From Bacillota bacterium (GTDB lineage Bacteria; Bacillota; UBA4882; UBA8346), in assembly GCA_023429995.1 (NCBI GenBank), contig JAEZCE010000038.1, positions 1-50,992 on the forward strand: a DNA stretch of 50,992 nucleotides, read 5' to 3'. This document shows positions 16,229 to 25,003 of the stretch, piece after piece (within the stretch, counting starts at the first letter, position 1; each line of letters begins with the position of its first letter). The notes beneath the pieces are model-generated. The model did no database searches. It worked only from the letters and a program-made list of their open reading frames with translations, and had not been told where the DNA came from. The position numbers and the translations under genes were made by a program.

Positions 16229-16594
16229 ATGCCAGAATGGTGTCAAATTGACTTTGATTGTCCTGTGACCTATACATTGTCCGTCCTCGGCGGCAAATGG
16301 AAGTGGTTAATCATCTATGTATTGTCGGAACACGGAACCTTGCGATATGGGGAATTAAGGAGATACCTTCCGGGAATTACCCATAAAATGATCAGCCAAC
16401 AACTCAAAGAATTGGAAACTCAAGAATTGGTAAATCGCAAAGAATATCCGCAAATTCCGCCTAAAGTTGAGTATTCATTAACCCAAAAAGGACACACCCT
16501 GGTGCCGATCTTAGACCGCATGTGCGACTGGGGTGAAGCTAATTGGCCCAAGGCCCATCTCAACATACCTCAGAAGAATAAAGCGTTGCCTTGA
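16229..16594 (+). CDS. HxlR family winged-helix transcriptional regulator
   Basis: 121 aa. The family pattern is plain: a cysteine near the N-terminus (PEWCQID and CPVTYTLSVLGGKWKWLIIY), then RYGELRRYLPGITHKMISQQL, LKELETQELVNRKEYPQIPPKVEYSLT and a helix ending CDWGEANW. HxlR proteins are dimers that respond to formaldehyde, diamide, quinones or hypochlorite, often through the conserved N-terminal cysteine (here C12 in DFDCPV, and C5). It diverges from the FMN oxidoreductase, its probable target. Start after AAGGGGG, 10 nt upstream. Confidence 0.9.
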   Translation: MPEWCQIDFDCPVTYTLSVLGGKWKWLIIYVLSEHGTLRYGELRRYLPGITHKMISQQLKELETQELVNRKEYPQIPPKVEYSLTQKGHTLVPILDRMCDWGEANWPKAHLNIPQKNKALP

Positions 16595-16695
16595 AGTGTA
16601 ATCATTAAAGGGCGGTTACCGGATGCAGAAACTGCCGGACTTTTGGGATGGGGATCAAAAGATCGCCGAAATCGCCTTGGGTTTGAGACTTGCAT

Positions 16696-17523
16696 TTACC
16701 CCTTGACCGCTCCGGCGGTAACCCCGGAAACGATGTAACGCTGTCCCAGCAGATAAACGACGATCACCGGTATGCTGGTGAGTACGATATCGGCGCAGAC
16801 CAAATTCCATTGGCGCTGCGCTTGCATACTGGCGCCGAAAAAGTTATAGACTGTCAGCGACATCGGCCATTTCGCCGAACTGTTCAAATAATACAAGGGC
16901 ATCATAAAGTCATTCCAGGCCGCCATAAATCCCAATACCCCGATCGTCACGGCAATCGGTTTAAGGAGAGGAAAAATGACCCGGAAAAACAAATTCCAAG
17001 ACCCGCAACCGTCAATAATCGCCGCTTCATCAAGTTCCCGCGGAATTGTATTTATAAAGCCGTAGGTTATAAACAAACTAATGGGAATATTCATCGCCGC
17101 ATACAAAAGGCTGATCCCGATTCTGGTATTGTTCAGCATTGTTACCTGCATCACTTTCATCAAGGCCACATAATTCACAGGCAGGACAATTCCCGTAATG
17201 ATCAAATAGTAAATGAATTTATGCAAACCCGACTCATTCCGGGAGATAACAAACGCCGCCATCGAACAAGTCAGGACCACAACACATACACATATCACCG
17301 CGTAGATAAAGCTGTTGAAAAAAGATGAAACGATATTTCCCTGTTCAATCACAGTCAGATAATTCTGAAACTGGAAAACGGCCGGCAGTTTCAAGGTCAT
17401 GGAATAGGATTCTTCTCTGGTTTTAAAGGAATTCACCAGCATTACGGCAAAAGGAATCAACACCACAATACTGATAACCCAGGCCAAGCCATTTTTTAAA
17501 AAGAGACGAAGAAATTTAGCCAT
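16696..17523 (-). CDS. Carbohydrate ABC transporter permease, MalG type (module 1)
   Basis: 275 aa with six membrane helices. The inner-membrane motif that contacts the ATPase reads ELDEAAIIDGCGSWNLFFRVIFPLLKP (the EAA loop, key residues E-A-A-x-x-D-G). It is the second permease of a sugar uptake system with the binding protein encoded upstream. The start ATG shares one base with the stop of the partner permease (TGATG), and GAGGTGG lies 7 nt before. The system lacks its own ATPase, as is common for CUT1 systems that share an MsmX-like ATPase. Sugar unknown. Confidence 0.9.
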   Translation of the reverse strand: MAKFLRLFLKNGLAWVISIVVLIPFAVMLVNSFKTREESYSMTLKLPAVFQFQNYLTVIEQGNIVSSFFNSFIYAVICVCVVVLTCSMAAFVISRNESGLHKFIYYLIITGIVLPVNYVALMKVMQVTMLNNTRIGISLLYAAMNIPISLFITYGFINTIPRELDEAAIIDGCGSWNLFFRVIFPLLKPIAVTIGVLGFMAAWNDFMMPLYYLNSSAKWPMSLTVYNFFGASMQAQRQWNLVCADIVLTSIPVIVVYLLGQRYIVSGVTAGAVKG

Positions 17524-18407
17524 CAGTATTCCACCTCTTTCTTGGTTAATGCCTGCAGTAGAAAATAACAAATCCCGCAGACAAAGACCAGCAGAATCGT
17601 TGATAGTGCGCTACCTACCGCATAAGTCCCCTTGGAAAATTCTTTAAAAACAACCGTATTGATAACCCCGGTAGCAAACCCCGGCCCGCCGTTGGTTAAA
17701 ACGTAAACCGAATCGAAAACCCTGAGTCCATAAGTGATATTCAATATCAAGGTTACTGTGATGACCGGCATCATCAAAGGAAAAGTCACCCTGATTAAGC
17801 GTTGCCAATAATTAGCCCCGTCGATCTGAGCAGCTTCGTAGTACATGTCCGGAACCGATTTTAATCCGGCAATAAACAAAACCATCAGGTAACCCGCGCC
17901 CTTCCAGGTATCCACCGCCACGATCGAGGCGAAGGCCCATTGGATATCGCCCAGCCAATTTTGGCCCAAAGCGCCCATACCAACTATTTTTAAGGTTTCA
18001 TTCAAAAACCCTTCCGTGGGATTTAAGAGACTGCGAAAAATAAGTCCGACGATGACAAATGACAACACCTGTGGAGAAAACATCACCATCCGGTGAAAAT
18101 TAATCCATTTAACACTGCGCATCAATAACAAAGCCGCCCCAAGTCCAATCACCATTTTTAAAATCGTGGTATAAACCGTGAATTTAATGGTATTCCAGAT
18201 ATAAAATCCATATAATTCATCCTGGGAAAAAACCTTTTTAAAATTATCCAGCCCCACAAAATGAATGGTCGGATCGAAACTGTTCCAATCGGTGAAGGAA
18301 TAATATATTCCGGCCAAACTTGGAAGCAGCAACAGTACAAAATAAACGATGAAGGCGCCGGTTAAAAAATAACTGGGGTAAATTTTTTCCTTCGCATAGG
18401 CGCGCAT
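17523..18407 (-). CDS. Sugar ABC transporter permease, MalF/UgpA type (module 1)
   Basis: 294 aa with six predicted membrane helices; the EAA loop is YYEAAQIDGANYWQRLIRV followed by TFPLMMPVI. It forms the membrane pore with the MalG-type partner, whose start codon overlaps its stop. The start is ATG 18407, 9 nt behind AAGGAG; the TTG 9 nt upstream is unlikely. It lies 291 nt after the binding-protein stop, and that spacer contains strong inverted repeats which could lower permease expression relative to the binding protein. Confidence 0.9.
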   Translation of the reverse strand: MRAYAKEKIYPSYFLTGAFIVYFVLLLLPSLAGIYYSFTDWNSFDPTIHFVGLDNFKKVFSQDELYGFYIWNTIKFTVYTTILKMVIGLGAALLLMRSVKWINFHRMVMFSPQVLSFVIVGLIFRSLLNPTEGFLNETLKIVGMGALGQNWLGDIQWAFASIVAVDTWKGAGYLMVLFIAGLKSVPDMYYEAAQIDGANYWQRLIRVTFPLMMPVITVTLILNITYGLRVFDSVYVLTNGGPGFATGVINTVVFKEFSKGTYAVGSALSTILLVFVCGICYFLLQALTKKEVEY

Positions 18408-18479
18408 TCCTGGCAACTCCTTTCGAATAAGCCGATAAATAGATGGGATCTCAACTTTCGCACCTTAAAAATCTCTAAA

Positions 18480-18587
18480 ACGACTCACCCCCTTCGTCCC
18501 GCGCGCCCTCTGGACGCGAACTCTCGCGAGAGAGGGGGGCGGCTTAAGAGTCACGTTATGTAAAATTTATCGTAGGGGGTGAGTCGT
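18480..18587. repeat. 108-bp element with 14-bp perfect inverted ends between binding protein and permease genes
   Basis: ACGACTCACCCCCT at 18480-18493 is perfectly complementary to AGGGGGTGAGTCGT at 18574-18587. Inside is a GC-rich core with the 12-base palindrome CTCTCGCGAGAG (18522-18533). The core is richer in GC than the flanks. It could be a MITE or REP-like insertion, or an mRNA-processing structure in the transporter operon. Confidence 0.6.
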
Positions 18588-18612
18588 AGTTACGCATTTC
18601 AAAATTTTCACC

Positions 18613-18702
18613 CTAATTGAAGGGAACAGCGCCCCCATGGAAGGCGCCCGGTTGAACCAGCGCGCTTTCCATGGTAGACTTGGCTTCTTCCGATTTCTTC
18701 AT
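18613..18702 (-). CDS. Possible 29-codon ORF overlapping the binding protein stop
   Basis: The ATG overlaps the stop codon of the binding protein gene (ATGA) and the frame runs MKKSEEAKSTMESALVQ ... to TAG at 18613. No own ribosome binding site is seen; it could only be translated by re-initiation. The hairpin at 18635-18674 lies within it. I cannot tell whether it is real. Confidence 0.2.
   Translation of the reverse strand: MKKSEEAKSTMESALVQPGAFHGGAVPFN
18635..18674. repeat. Hairpin downstream of the binding protein gene
   Basis: CCATGG-AA-(G)-GCGC pairs with GCGC-(TT)-TTCCATGG around a ~13-base loop. It sits 25 nt past the binding protein stop without a U tract. Such hairpins often protect the 3' end of binding-protein mRNA, giving more binding protein than permease. 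Confidence 0.5.
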
Positions 18703-19985
18703 TTTTTCACCCAATAGGGATCTTTTTGAAGGGTAGCTTGCTCAATCCGGCGTTTTTGAATATTATTCACCACTTGTCTGGGGGTTAAAGCGCCGGCGTA
18801 CATGGCTTCGATGTCTTTCCCCACATCCATCCACTGGGAATCGATGTATTTGACACCGTATTGCATCACCGTGCCCTGTTTGGAATTCTTGAACAAGGCT
18901 TGAATATCCGCCGGATACCGGGAAGGGATTTCGGGCCAATTCAAAATCAGGGTCAACGGATCTTGGTCTTGACGCATTTGCAGGATATCATGACGGGTGA
19001 GAAAGCGAAAGTACTGTAAAATTTCCTTTACGTGTTTGCTTTTTTTATTGCCGAATCTGGCGTTACCGGCCGGATTTACGTTTAAAATCTGATTGTCATC
19101 CCAGGGCATGATGAAAAATCCGATATTGGACCCTTTTCCAGGATAAAGCTGATCCATCTGTTCACGCCAACCAAGACCCGCCATGAACATGGCCGCTTTT
19201 CCTTCGGCCATGACTTTGTAGCCATCATCAAAATTGGCGGTCATAAAATCTTTATTATAAAAGCCCAAGTCGGCAAATTCTTTAAGCTCGGTCAGGGTTC
19301 TCGAAAGTCCGGGGATATCGGTAACCTGAAATTTATTTGTATTTAATTGATCATATAATTTCGGATGGGCCTTTTCATAAGTAGCCCCAATTTCGAACAA
19401 CGGCAAAACCTGATGCCAGCCATTGGCCAGCGATTCATATACCGGCACTTCACCGGCATCCTTCATCGTCTGGCAAACCTTTTTAAACTCCCCATAATTT
19501 TTGGGAGGTTCCAGGTTCAACTTTTTAAATAATTCCTTATTGTAATAATAGATCCAGATTTTTACCCCGGGGAAAATCGACAAGCCATAAACTTTCCCTT
19601 TATAGGAGATACTGGGTAAGAACACCGGGTCCATCCGGGAAATGAATTTTTCTTTGGAAAGATCGATGCAATTCTCGGCGGGGTGAATCCGGTCATTCAG
19701 ACTAAACGGATCGGCATCGATCAAAAAAATATCGGGCGCTTCGCCGGAAGCCAGTTTCACTTTCAATAAGTCGCGCCACTGGGCGTCAGGGACAATCTGA
19801 AAATCAATCTTAATACCGGTTTCTTTCTCAAAAACTTTGGCTATTCTTTGGTCGATTCCGGAAATCGGAACTCCGGCCTGATGAGCCCCAAAGGTAAGCG
19901 TCACATTACTCTTGGCTCCATAGGCAATGCCAACCGTGCCGATTCCAACCACCAGTACCAATAAGACCAACAATAACTTTTTCAT
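18699..19985 (-). CDS. Extracellular sugar-binding protein (family 1), module 1
   Basis: 428 aa. The N-terminus MKKLLLVLLVLVVGIGTVG then IAYGA is a signal peptide with a likely type I cleavage after YGA; no cysteine follows, so it is not a lipoprotein. The mature protein shows the family 1 pattern: VTLTFGAHQAGVPI, GIDQRIAKVFEKETGIKIDF, DLLKVKLASGEAPDIFLIDA, AMFMAGLGW. It captures the sugar for the two permeases downstream. Start 14-nt window AGGGGAGGTACAGTATG is strong. It diverges from the YesM/YesN-type pair that likely regulates it. Confidence 0.9.
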   Translation of the reverse strand: MKKLLLVLLVLVVGIGTVGIAYGAKSNVTLTFGAHQAGVPISGIDQRIAKVFEKETGIKIDFQIVPDAQWRDLLKVKLASGEAPDIFLIDADPFSLNDRIHPAENCIDLSKEKFISRMDPVFLPSISYKGKVYGLSIFPGVKIWIYYYNKELFKKLNLEPPKNYGEFKKVCQTMKDAGEVPVYESLANGWHQVLPLFEIGATYEKAHPKLYDQLNTNKFQVTDIPGLSRTLTELKEFADLGFYNKDFMTANFDDGYKVMAEGKAAMFMAGLGWREQMDQLYPGKGSNIGFFIMPWDDNQILNVNPAGNARFGNKKSKHVKEILQYFRFLTRHDILQMRQDQDPLTLILNWPEIPSRYPADIQALFKNSKQGTVMQYGVKYIDSQWMDVGKDIEAMYAGALTPRQVVNNIQKRRIEQATLQKDPYWVKK

Positions 19986-20101
19986 ACTGTACCTCCCCTT
20001 TTTTCATTTTCGATTCGCTTGGGTATCAAAATCAATGACATTACCGGCTTTTGGAAAATTTGACACCTCCTTTCAAATTGGTTACAATATGATTACATAT
20101 T

Positions 20102-20136
20102 CGCTCTTTATAGCTTACTAAAGAGCCGGCTTTTTT
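20102..20136 (+). terminator. Terminator-like hairpin upstream of the sensor kinase gene
   Basis: Perfect 8-bp stem GCTCTTTA / TAAAGAGC with an 8-base loop, then CGGCTTTTTT on the plus strand. It lies about 80 bases ahead of the kinase start, in the divergent region, so it would stop plus-strand transcripts begun just upstream. Confidence 0.5.
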
Positions 20137-20217
20137 AACATGTACGAAACAGATTTCTTCTTTGCACTTTTTTGCCACCTAAACTTTAAGTTCCAGTCTT
20201 TAAGGAATGGTGCTCTC

Positions 20218-22119
20218 ATGAAGATTCGACTCCGGACCATCCGGGCCAATTTGTTCTTTTCTTACTCGGCCCTGATGATTGTCAGCCTTTTGATATTTGC
20301 GGTCTCTTTTTATTACTACACTTCATCCCTGTTGAAAACCAGGGCTTCCCAATCCCATCAAAGCCTTTGCCAATCGATTGGCGAGAAGTTGGATGTTGAA
20401 CTTCAAAAGATGAATACGGCTTCGATGAATATTTGTTATTCCAACCTGGTCAAAGAGCATTTTTACAGGCACTTGGCCTATAACATCAATCCCGACAGTG
20501 AAAACAGCGAATTAAAGGTTAAAAAATATTACAATACCAAGGAATTGATGGACATCTTCATGGCCATCATCGGCCCCTCCCAAATGGTCAGTCAAATTAA
20601 CGTATACGATTTCAACGGCGAAATGGTGGGGGCTGGAATCTCCAATACCGCAACCCGGATCTCTTTGGCCAAGAAACCCTGGTATCACAAAGTTCTCGCC
20701 CAAAATGGCGACAAATACATTACCTCCCCCCATCCCGACAACTTGCTGGCCAGGGTTCGCGGCGGAATCAATGATGATAGCATCTATGTATCCCTGGGAG
20801 TGGCCGATGACAGCCTATATATTTCCCTGTGCCGCGTTTTATATAACCGCAATTGGACCCGGCAGGGGATCGTAGAAGTTGAACAGGACTGCGATACGAT
20901 ATTCCATGGTCTTGGCGACCTGATGCGCCGGGAATCCGGTAAAAAGTCCCTCTATATTTTTAACAACCAGGGCGAGATGCTTTTCCCCTATAAACATCGA
21001 ATCGATTCCCGTTACTACCGCTATCTGCGGCTGACCCAAAATAAAAACACCCATCCCGTATCCGCCACCATCCGCAGCCCCTTGGATCACAGCCGGGAAA
21101 TCATTACCTACACCCATTCGGAATACTCCGGCTGGAAAGTGTTAATCGTTGAGTCGCAGCGCCTGGTTCTGGCGCCGGTGGTCACTTTTACCCAAATCGT
21201 CTTCTTCAGCTGCATCGGTTTGCTTCTGCTAACGCTGCTTATTTCATACGGGCTGGCTAAAAAAGTAACCACTCCCATCCAAAGCATTCACCGGGCCATT
21301 AAAAAACTGGACCTGGACATGGTTTTTACCCAGAGCCAGCCCCGTTTGACCAGCGATCTGAATGAATTGGAAGAATTAAACGTGGCCTTTGAAAATATGA
21401 GTGTGAAACTGAAACAATCCATGGATGCGCTGTTATTATCCCAATCCCAGGAAATCCAGTCCAAAATTCTGGCCCTCCAAGCTCAGATGAATCCCCATTT
21501 TTTGTATAACACCCTGGCGACCATGATCATCATGGCGGAAGAAAACATGAATGAGGGAGTCATTACTTTATGCAAAAACGTTTCCCACATGTTACGGTAT
21601 ATTTCATCCCATCCCTCCCGGTTGGTCAAAATTCAAACCGAGCTGGAATATACCGAAAAATATCTGGAATGTATGAAGTTCCGTTACCGCAGCAACTTAT
21701 CGTATTCGTTCCAAGTCCAGCCCCAAATGAATGACATGACGATCCCGAAATTACTGATTCAACCTCTGGCGGAAAATGCCATCAAACACGGTACCCGGAA
21801 CGAACCCCCCTGGAAAATAGAGATACAGGCTTTTGTTGAAAACGGTCAATGGCGGGTGAGGGTGAAGGATAACGGGCCCGGATTTACTCCCGAAGCCCTC
21901 GCCCATATCCGCCAAAAGGTCCGGGAAATCGATGGAAACGGCTTACTCCCCAATCTGGAGCTTAACGGAATGGGCTTGTTGAATATTTATATCCGTTTGA
22001 AACTGATTTACCATGAACACATGGTGTTTCAAATCGGGAATTCCGGGGAAAGCGGAAGCGGCGCAAGCGTTGAAATTGGCGGCTTACTTGAAAACACGGA
22101 GGTTCAAAATGCAGGATGA
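20218..22119 (+). CDS. YesM-type sensor histidine kinase, module 1
   Basis: 633 aa. A membrane helix at ~15-37, a large extracellular sensor (dCache-like), a second helix at ~322-345, a HAMP segment, then the His_kinase (PF06580) domain with QAQMNPHFLYNTLATM, H427 being the phosphorylated residue, and an ATPase domain with LIQPLAENAIKHG and VKDNGPGF. Such kinases sense extracellular sugars or oligosaccharides, often with a binding protein. Start ATG 20218 is 10 nt after AAGGAA; the open frame begins 78 nt upstream without a site. It overlaps the response regulator gene by 11 nt. Confidence 0.9.
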   Translation: MKIRLRTIRANLFFSYSALMIVSLLIFAVSFYYYTSSLLKTRASQSHQSLCQSIGEKLDVELQKMNTASMNICYSNLVKEHFYRHLAYNINPDSENSELKVKKYYNTKELMDIFMAIIGPSQMVSQINVYDFNGEMVGAGISNTATRISLAKKPWYHKVLAQNGDKYITSPHPDNLLARVRGGINDDSIYVSLGVADDSLYISLCRVLYNRNWTRQGIVEVEQDCDTIFHGLGDLMRRESGKKSLYIFNNQGEMLFPYKHRIDSRYYRYLRLTQNKNTHPVSATIRSPLDHSREIITYTHSEYSGWKVLIVESQRLVLAPVVTFTQIVFFSCIGLLLLTLLISYGLAKKVTTPIQSIHRAIKKLDLDMVFTQSQPRLTSDLNELEELNVAFENMSVKLKQSMDALLLSQSQEIQSKILALQAQMNPHFLYNTLATMIIMAEENMNEGVITLCKNVSHMLRYISSHPSRLVKIQTELEYTEKYLECMKFRYRSNLSYSFQVQPQMNDMTIPKLLIQPLAENAIKHGTRNEPPWKIEIQAFVENGQWRVRVKDNGPGFTPEALAHIRQKVREIDGNGLLPNLELNGMGLLNIYIRLKLIYHEHMVFQIGNSGESGSGASVEIGGLLENTEVQNAG

Positions 22120-22870
22120 GCTTGTGATCAAAGTTGTGGTTGCCGAAGATGAAGAATTGATTCTCCATGATATCGTCAAAAAAATTCAACAGACCGATCC
22201 GCTATTCTCCGTGGTTGGACTGGCCCAAAACGGGAAACAAGCCCTGGAAATGGTGGAAACCTTCTCCCCGGACCTGTTATTGACCGATATTCGCATGCCG
22301 GTCCTTGACGGGCTGGAATTATTGAAAAATGTATCCCTCAATTTCCCTTCCATCAAAATGATCATTGTCAGCGGCTATAGTGAATTTGAATATGCCAAGC
22401 ACGCCATTGAATACGGGGTTAACGATTATCTTCTTAAACCTCTGGAACCAGATGAATTACGAAAGGCTCTGGCCAAAATAAAAATATCTCTCGACGCGGA
22501 GGCTCATTTTTTAAACCGTAAAATTACCAAAAACACTCCCGTCGCCAACTCTCCGGAGGAAGTGGCGGCAATGGTCATCCAGTTCATCAAGGAAAATTTC
22601 AGCCACGATATCAATCTGAATTCCTTAGCCCAAAGGTTTAATTTCAATGCTTCCTACCTGAGTAAACTGTTCAAAAAACACTATGAGGAGACTCCGGTCA
22701 AATACCTTGCCAATCTGCGGATCAATGAAGCGAAGCACTTGTTACGGAGCAGGCCCGAGTTGGATATCCAAGCTGTCGGCGAACTGGTGGGATATTCCGA
22801 CCCCTTTTATTTCAGCCGGATTTTTAAACACCTCACCGGTAAGAGCCCCTCCGAGTATAGAGAACAATAA
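22109..22870 (+). CDS. YesN-type response regulator with AraC DNA-binding domain, module 1
   Basis: 253 aa. The receiver domain (1-125) has the acidic pocket VVVAEDEELI, phospho-acceptor D60 in LLLTDIRMP, and the K of YLLKPLE. Residues ~155-253 are an AraC double helix-turn-helix (NSLAQRFNFNASYLSKLFKK, AVGELVGYSDPFYFSRIFK). Start ATG 22109 after GGAGGTTCAAA, inside the end of the kinase gene. Likely activates the divergent sugar transporter operon. It lacks the long spacer of the second copy at 44.5 kb and is thus short for YesN. Confidence 0.92.
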   Translation: MQDELVIKVVVAEDEELILHDIVKKIQQTDPLFSVVGLAQNGKQALEMVETFSPDLLLTDIRMPVLDGLELLKNVSLNFPSIKMIIVSGYSEFEYAKHAIEYGVNDYLLKPLEPDELRKALAKIKISLDAEAHFLNRKITKNTPVANSPEEVAAMVIQFIKENFSHDINLNSLAQRFNFNASYLSKLFKKHYEETPVKYLANLRINEAKHLLRSRPELDIQAVGELVGYSDPFYFSRIFKHLTGKSPSEYREQ

Positions 22871-22944
22871 AAAACATTAAAAAAAGCAGGAAAATGTGAA
22901 ACACTGGAAAATATATTTAATAGCTTTCCATTTATTAAAAACCT

Positions 22945-22973
22945 TTGGATTATTTGGAATAGGTTTTTATAAT
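22945..22973 (+). promoter_or_regulatory. Promoter of the GAF/HD-GYP gene
   Basis: TTGGAT (22945-22950), 17-base spacer, TATAAT (22968-22973), ending 17 bases before the start codon. The leader would be very short, so the real start site is near the ribosome binding site. Confidence 0.55.
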
Positions 22974-22990
22974 CAAACCGGAGAACTTCG

Positions 22991-24166
22991 ATGAAAGCAA
23001 CGGATAGCTCTGAAAAGGCTAAAGAATTATTGATGATCACCGAAAAACTGAATCAGATTCATGATCTTGATTCCTTGCTCGACCACCTTCTGTATGAATC
23101 CAGAAGATTCACCGGGGCCGATGCCGGCTCCATTTATTTAATCAAAAACAACGTGGTGGAATTCAGCTATGTGCAAAATGATTCCCTGGCTAAAATTGAT
23201 CCGCTCTATAACAAAAACATCTATTCTTACTATACCCTTCCCATTGATAAGTTCTCCATCTGCGGTTATGTTGCCCTATCCGGTAAAACCCTGATGCTTG
23301 ATGATGTTTACCATCTTCCAAAGTCCGTTCCGTACTCTTTTAATCCCCATTTTGACCGAATTTCAAAATACCGGACCGGTTCCATTTTAGCGATTCCATT
23401 GATAACCCGTTTCAGCCAAATCATCGGAGTGATTCAAATCATCAATAAAAAAAACGGCCATGGTTCCGCGGTTCCCTTTACCGAGGATGACAAAAGCTAT
23501 ATATCTTTTTTTGCCAGCAACGCCACGGCTGCTATTGAACGGGCCAGGATGTTGAGGCAAGTCATTCTCCGGATGACCAAAATGGCTGAACTCCGGGACC
23601 CTAAAGAGACCGGGACCCATGCCAACCGGGTCGGCGCTTATACCATCGAAATCTATAACCGTTGGGCCCTAAAAAAAGGAATCGCGGAAGAAGAAATCCA
23701 ACGTCAAAAAGATATTCTGCGGATTGCGGCCATGCTGCATGACGTGGGAAAAGTAGCGGTGTCCGATTTAATCCTCAAAAAAACTTCGGCCCTTACGGAT
23801 GAAGAATATACCGAGATGAAAAATCATACCCATTGGGGGGCGACCTTATTTTCGGATTCCCTGTCCGATACGGACCAACTCTCAGCCCTCATTGCCTTGA
23901 CCCATCACGAAAAATGGGACGGCACCGGTTACCCCAGAAATCTGAAAGGGACAGAAATCCCCCTGGCGGGCAGGATCGTTGCCCTGGCCGATGTATATGA
24001 TGCGCTGATTTCAAAAAGAATTTACAAAAACCCCTGGGATGAAGGGCGGGTTTTGGAATATATCCAAAATCAAAGCGGAATGCATTTCGATCCCGAGGTT
24101 GTCGAAGCGTTTATCGATATCTATGATATTATCAAGGCGATCCGGGAGCGCTATCCGGAAAAATAG
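22991..24166 (+). CDS. GAF domain HD-GYP phosphodiesterase
   Basis: 391 aa, soluble. Residues ~10-180 form a GAF sensor domain (TGADAGSIYLIKNN, GYVALSGKTLMLDDV, SILAIPLI, GVIQIINKKNG). From ~190 is an HD-GYP domain: THANRVGAYT, the HD motif MLHDVGKVAVSDLIL, NHTHWGATLF, and THHEKWDGTGYPRNLKG with the GYP triad intact, then ADVYDALIS. HD-GYP proteins degrade cyclic di-GMP (or cGAMP). All metal residues look present, so it should be active. It follows the two-component pair but has its own promoter; a link with sugar sensing is possible. Start after GGAG, 7 nt away. Confidence 0.9.
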   Translation: MKATDSSEKAKELLMITEKLNQIHDLDSLLDHLLYESRRFTGADAGSIYLIKNNVVEFSYVQNDSLAKIDPLYNKNIYSYYTLPIDKFSICGYVALSGKTLMLDDVYHLPKSVPYSFNPHFDRISKYRTGSILAIPLITRFSQIIGVIQIINKKNGHGSAVPFTEDDKSYISFFASNATAAIERARMLRQVILRMTKMAELRDPKETGTHANRVGAYTIEIYNRWALKKGIAEEEIQRQKDILRIAAMLHDVGKVAVSDLILKKTSALTDEEYTEMKNHTHWGATLFSDSLSDTDQLSALIALTHHEKWDGTGYPRNLKGTEIPLAGRIVALADVYDALISKRIYKNPWDEGRVLEYIQNQSGMHFDPEVVEAFIDIYDIIKAIRERYPEK

Positions 24167-24247
24167 TCCGTTTCGGAAGGTTTTGGACAAGGCGGCGGAC
24201 ACCACCCCAATCGGATTCCATCGCAATTCATTCTCATCCTCAGGGGA

Positions 24248-25003
24248 TTACATTTCATCATTAAAACATGGAGTCGCTAAAACAATTTGAGTTATCTTTC
24301 GTTCTCCATCGTAACGGGTGCAAATTTCCACATTAAACTTTTTATTTTCATAGGTGGTGGAGTCTTTGATCAGGGGAGTATATCCCTTTTGATTGCTATT
24401 TCCCGCGATACAAGAAGAATTCACATATTGCGCTTGCATCTTCTGAAATACACGGCTGGAAAACTCTTTGATAACATTGGCCGTTAACGCTCCCTTATAT
24501 TCACCGAAAAGCATCACTTTTACATGAGGTTCTCCGCCAATTCCGGCAATCAGGGCTTTTAAATGGCTTACATAACCGCCCACGTCCTTGATGGGTCCAG
24601 TCAGGCTGGTATTGATCCCCAGTTGCGTTTCATCCGAGGTTTCATCGCGCATGGATTGAATCGTCAGCGTCATCACCGTGCCGTCTTTTATTTTATTTTC
24701 AAAGGAAGCATAGGTCATTCCGTCCTGCTGGCCGCAAGTGGGTTTTACGCGACCCATCATCCCCAATTTCCCCTGCAACTTTTGGGTCAATTCTTTCAGT
24801 TCATAGAGGCTCATCCACTCCCGATTCAACTGCATCCAAGTCGCGGTCGATACCTCTTGCAGAGGTACTCCAACGGCTTTCCAGCCGATTTCCAGGGGAT
24901 ATTCCCGCCCAAGTTCGCCGGTGGAAATATCGATCAATTTCAAAGAAAACAAGGCTAAAAAACAAAGGGCCAGTGACATTTTGGCTAAAAAGCTTTTTAC
25001 CAT
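24248..25003 (-). CDS. YwmB family TATA-box-binding-like protein
   Basis: 251 aa. N-terminal signal peptide or anchor (MVKSFLAKMSLALCFLALFS), followed by a region fitting the YwmB family (PF08680): LNREWMSLYELKELTQKLQGKLG, TYASFENKIKDGTVMTLTIQSM, and a C-terminal half with ALTANVIKEFSSRVFQKMQAQYV. YwmB is found in spore-forming Bacillota; its fold resembles the TATA-binding protein but the role is unknown. Start after GGAGGGGAGAGAAAA. It converges with the HD-GYP gene and stands alone. Confidence 0.75.
   Translation of the reverse strand: MVKSFLAKMSLALCFLALFSLKLIDISTGELGREYPLEIGWKAVGVPLQEVSTATWMQLNREWMSLYELKELTQKLQGKLGMMGRVKPTCGQQDGMTYASFENKIKDGTVMTLTIQSMRDETSDETQLGINTSLTGPIKDVGGYVSHLKALIAGIGGEPHVKVMLFGEYKGALTANVIKEFSSRVFQKMQAQYVNSSCIAGNSNQKGYTPLIKDSTTYENKKFNVEICTRYDGERKITQIVLATPCFNDEM

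Noticed and set aside
19927..20121. 64-codon plus-strand frame opposite binding protein 1
   Set aside because: It is antisense to the start and leader of the binding protein gene and has no ribosome binding site.
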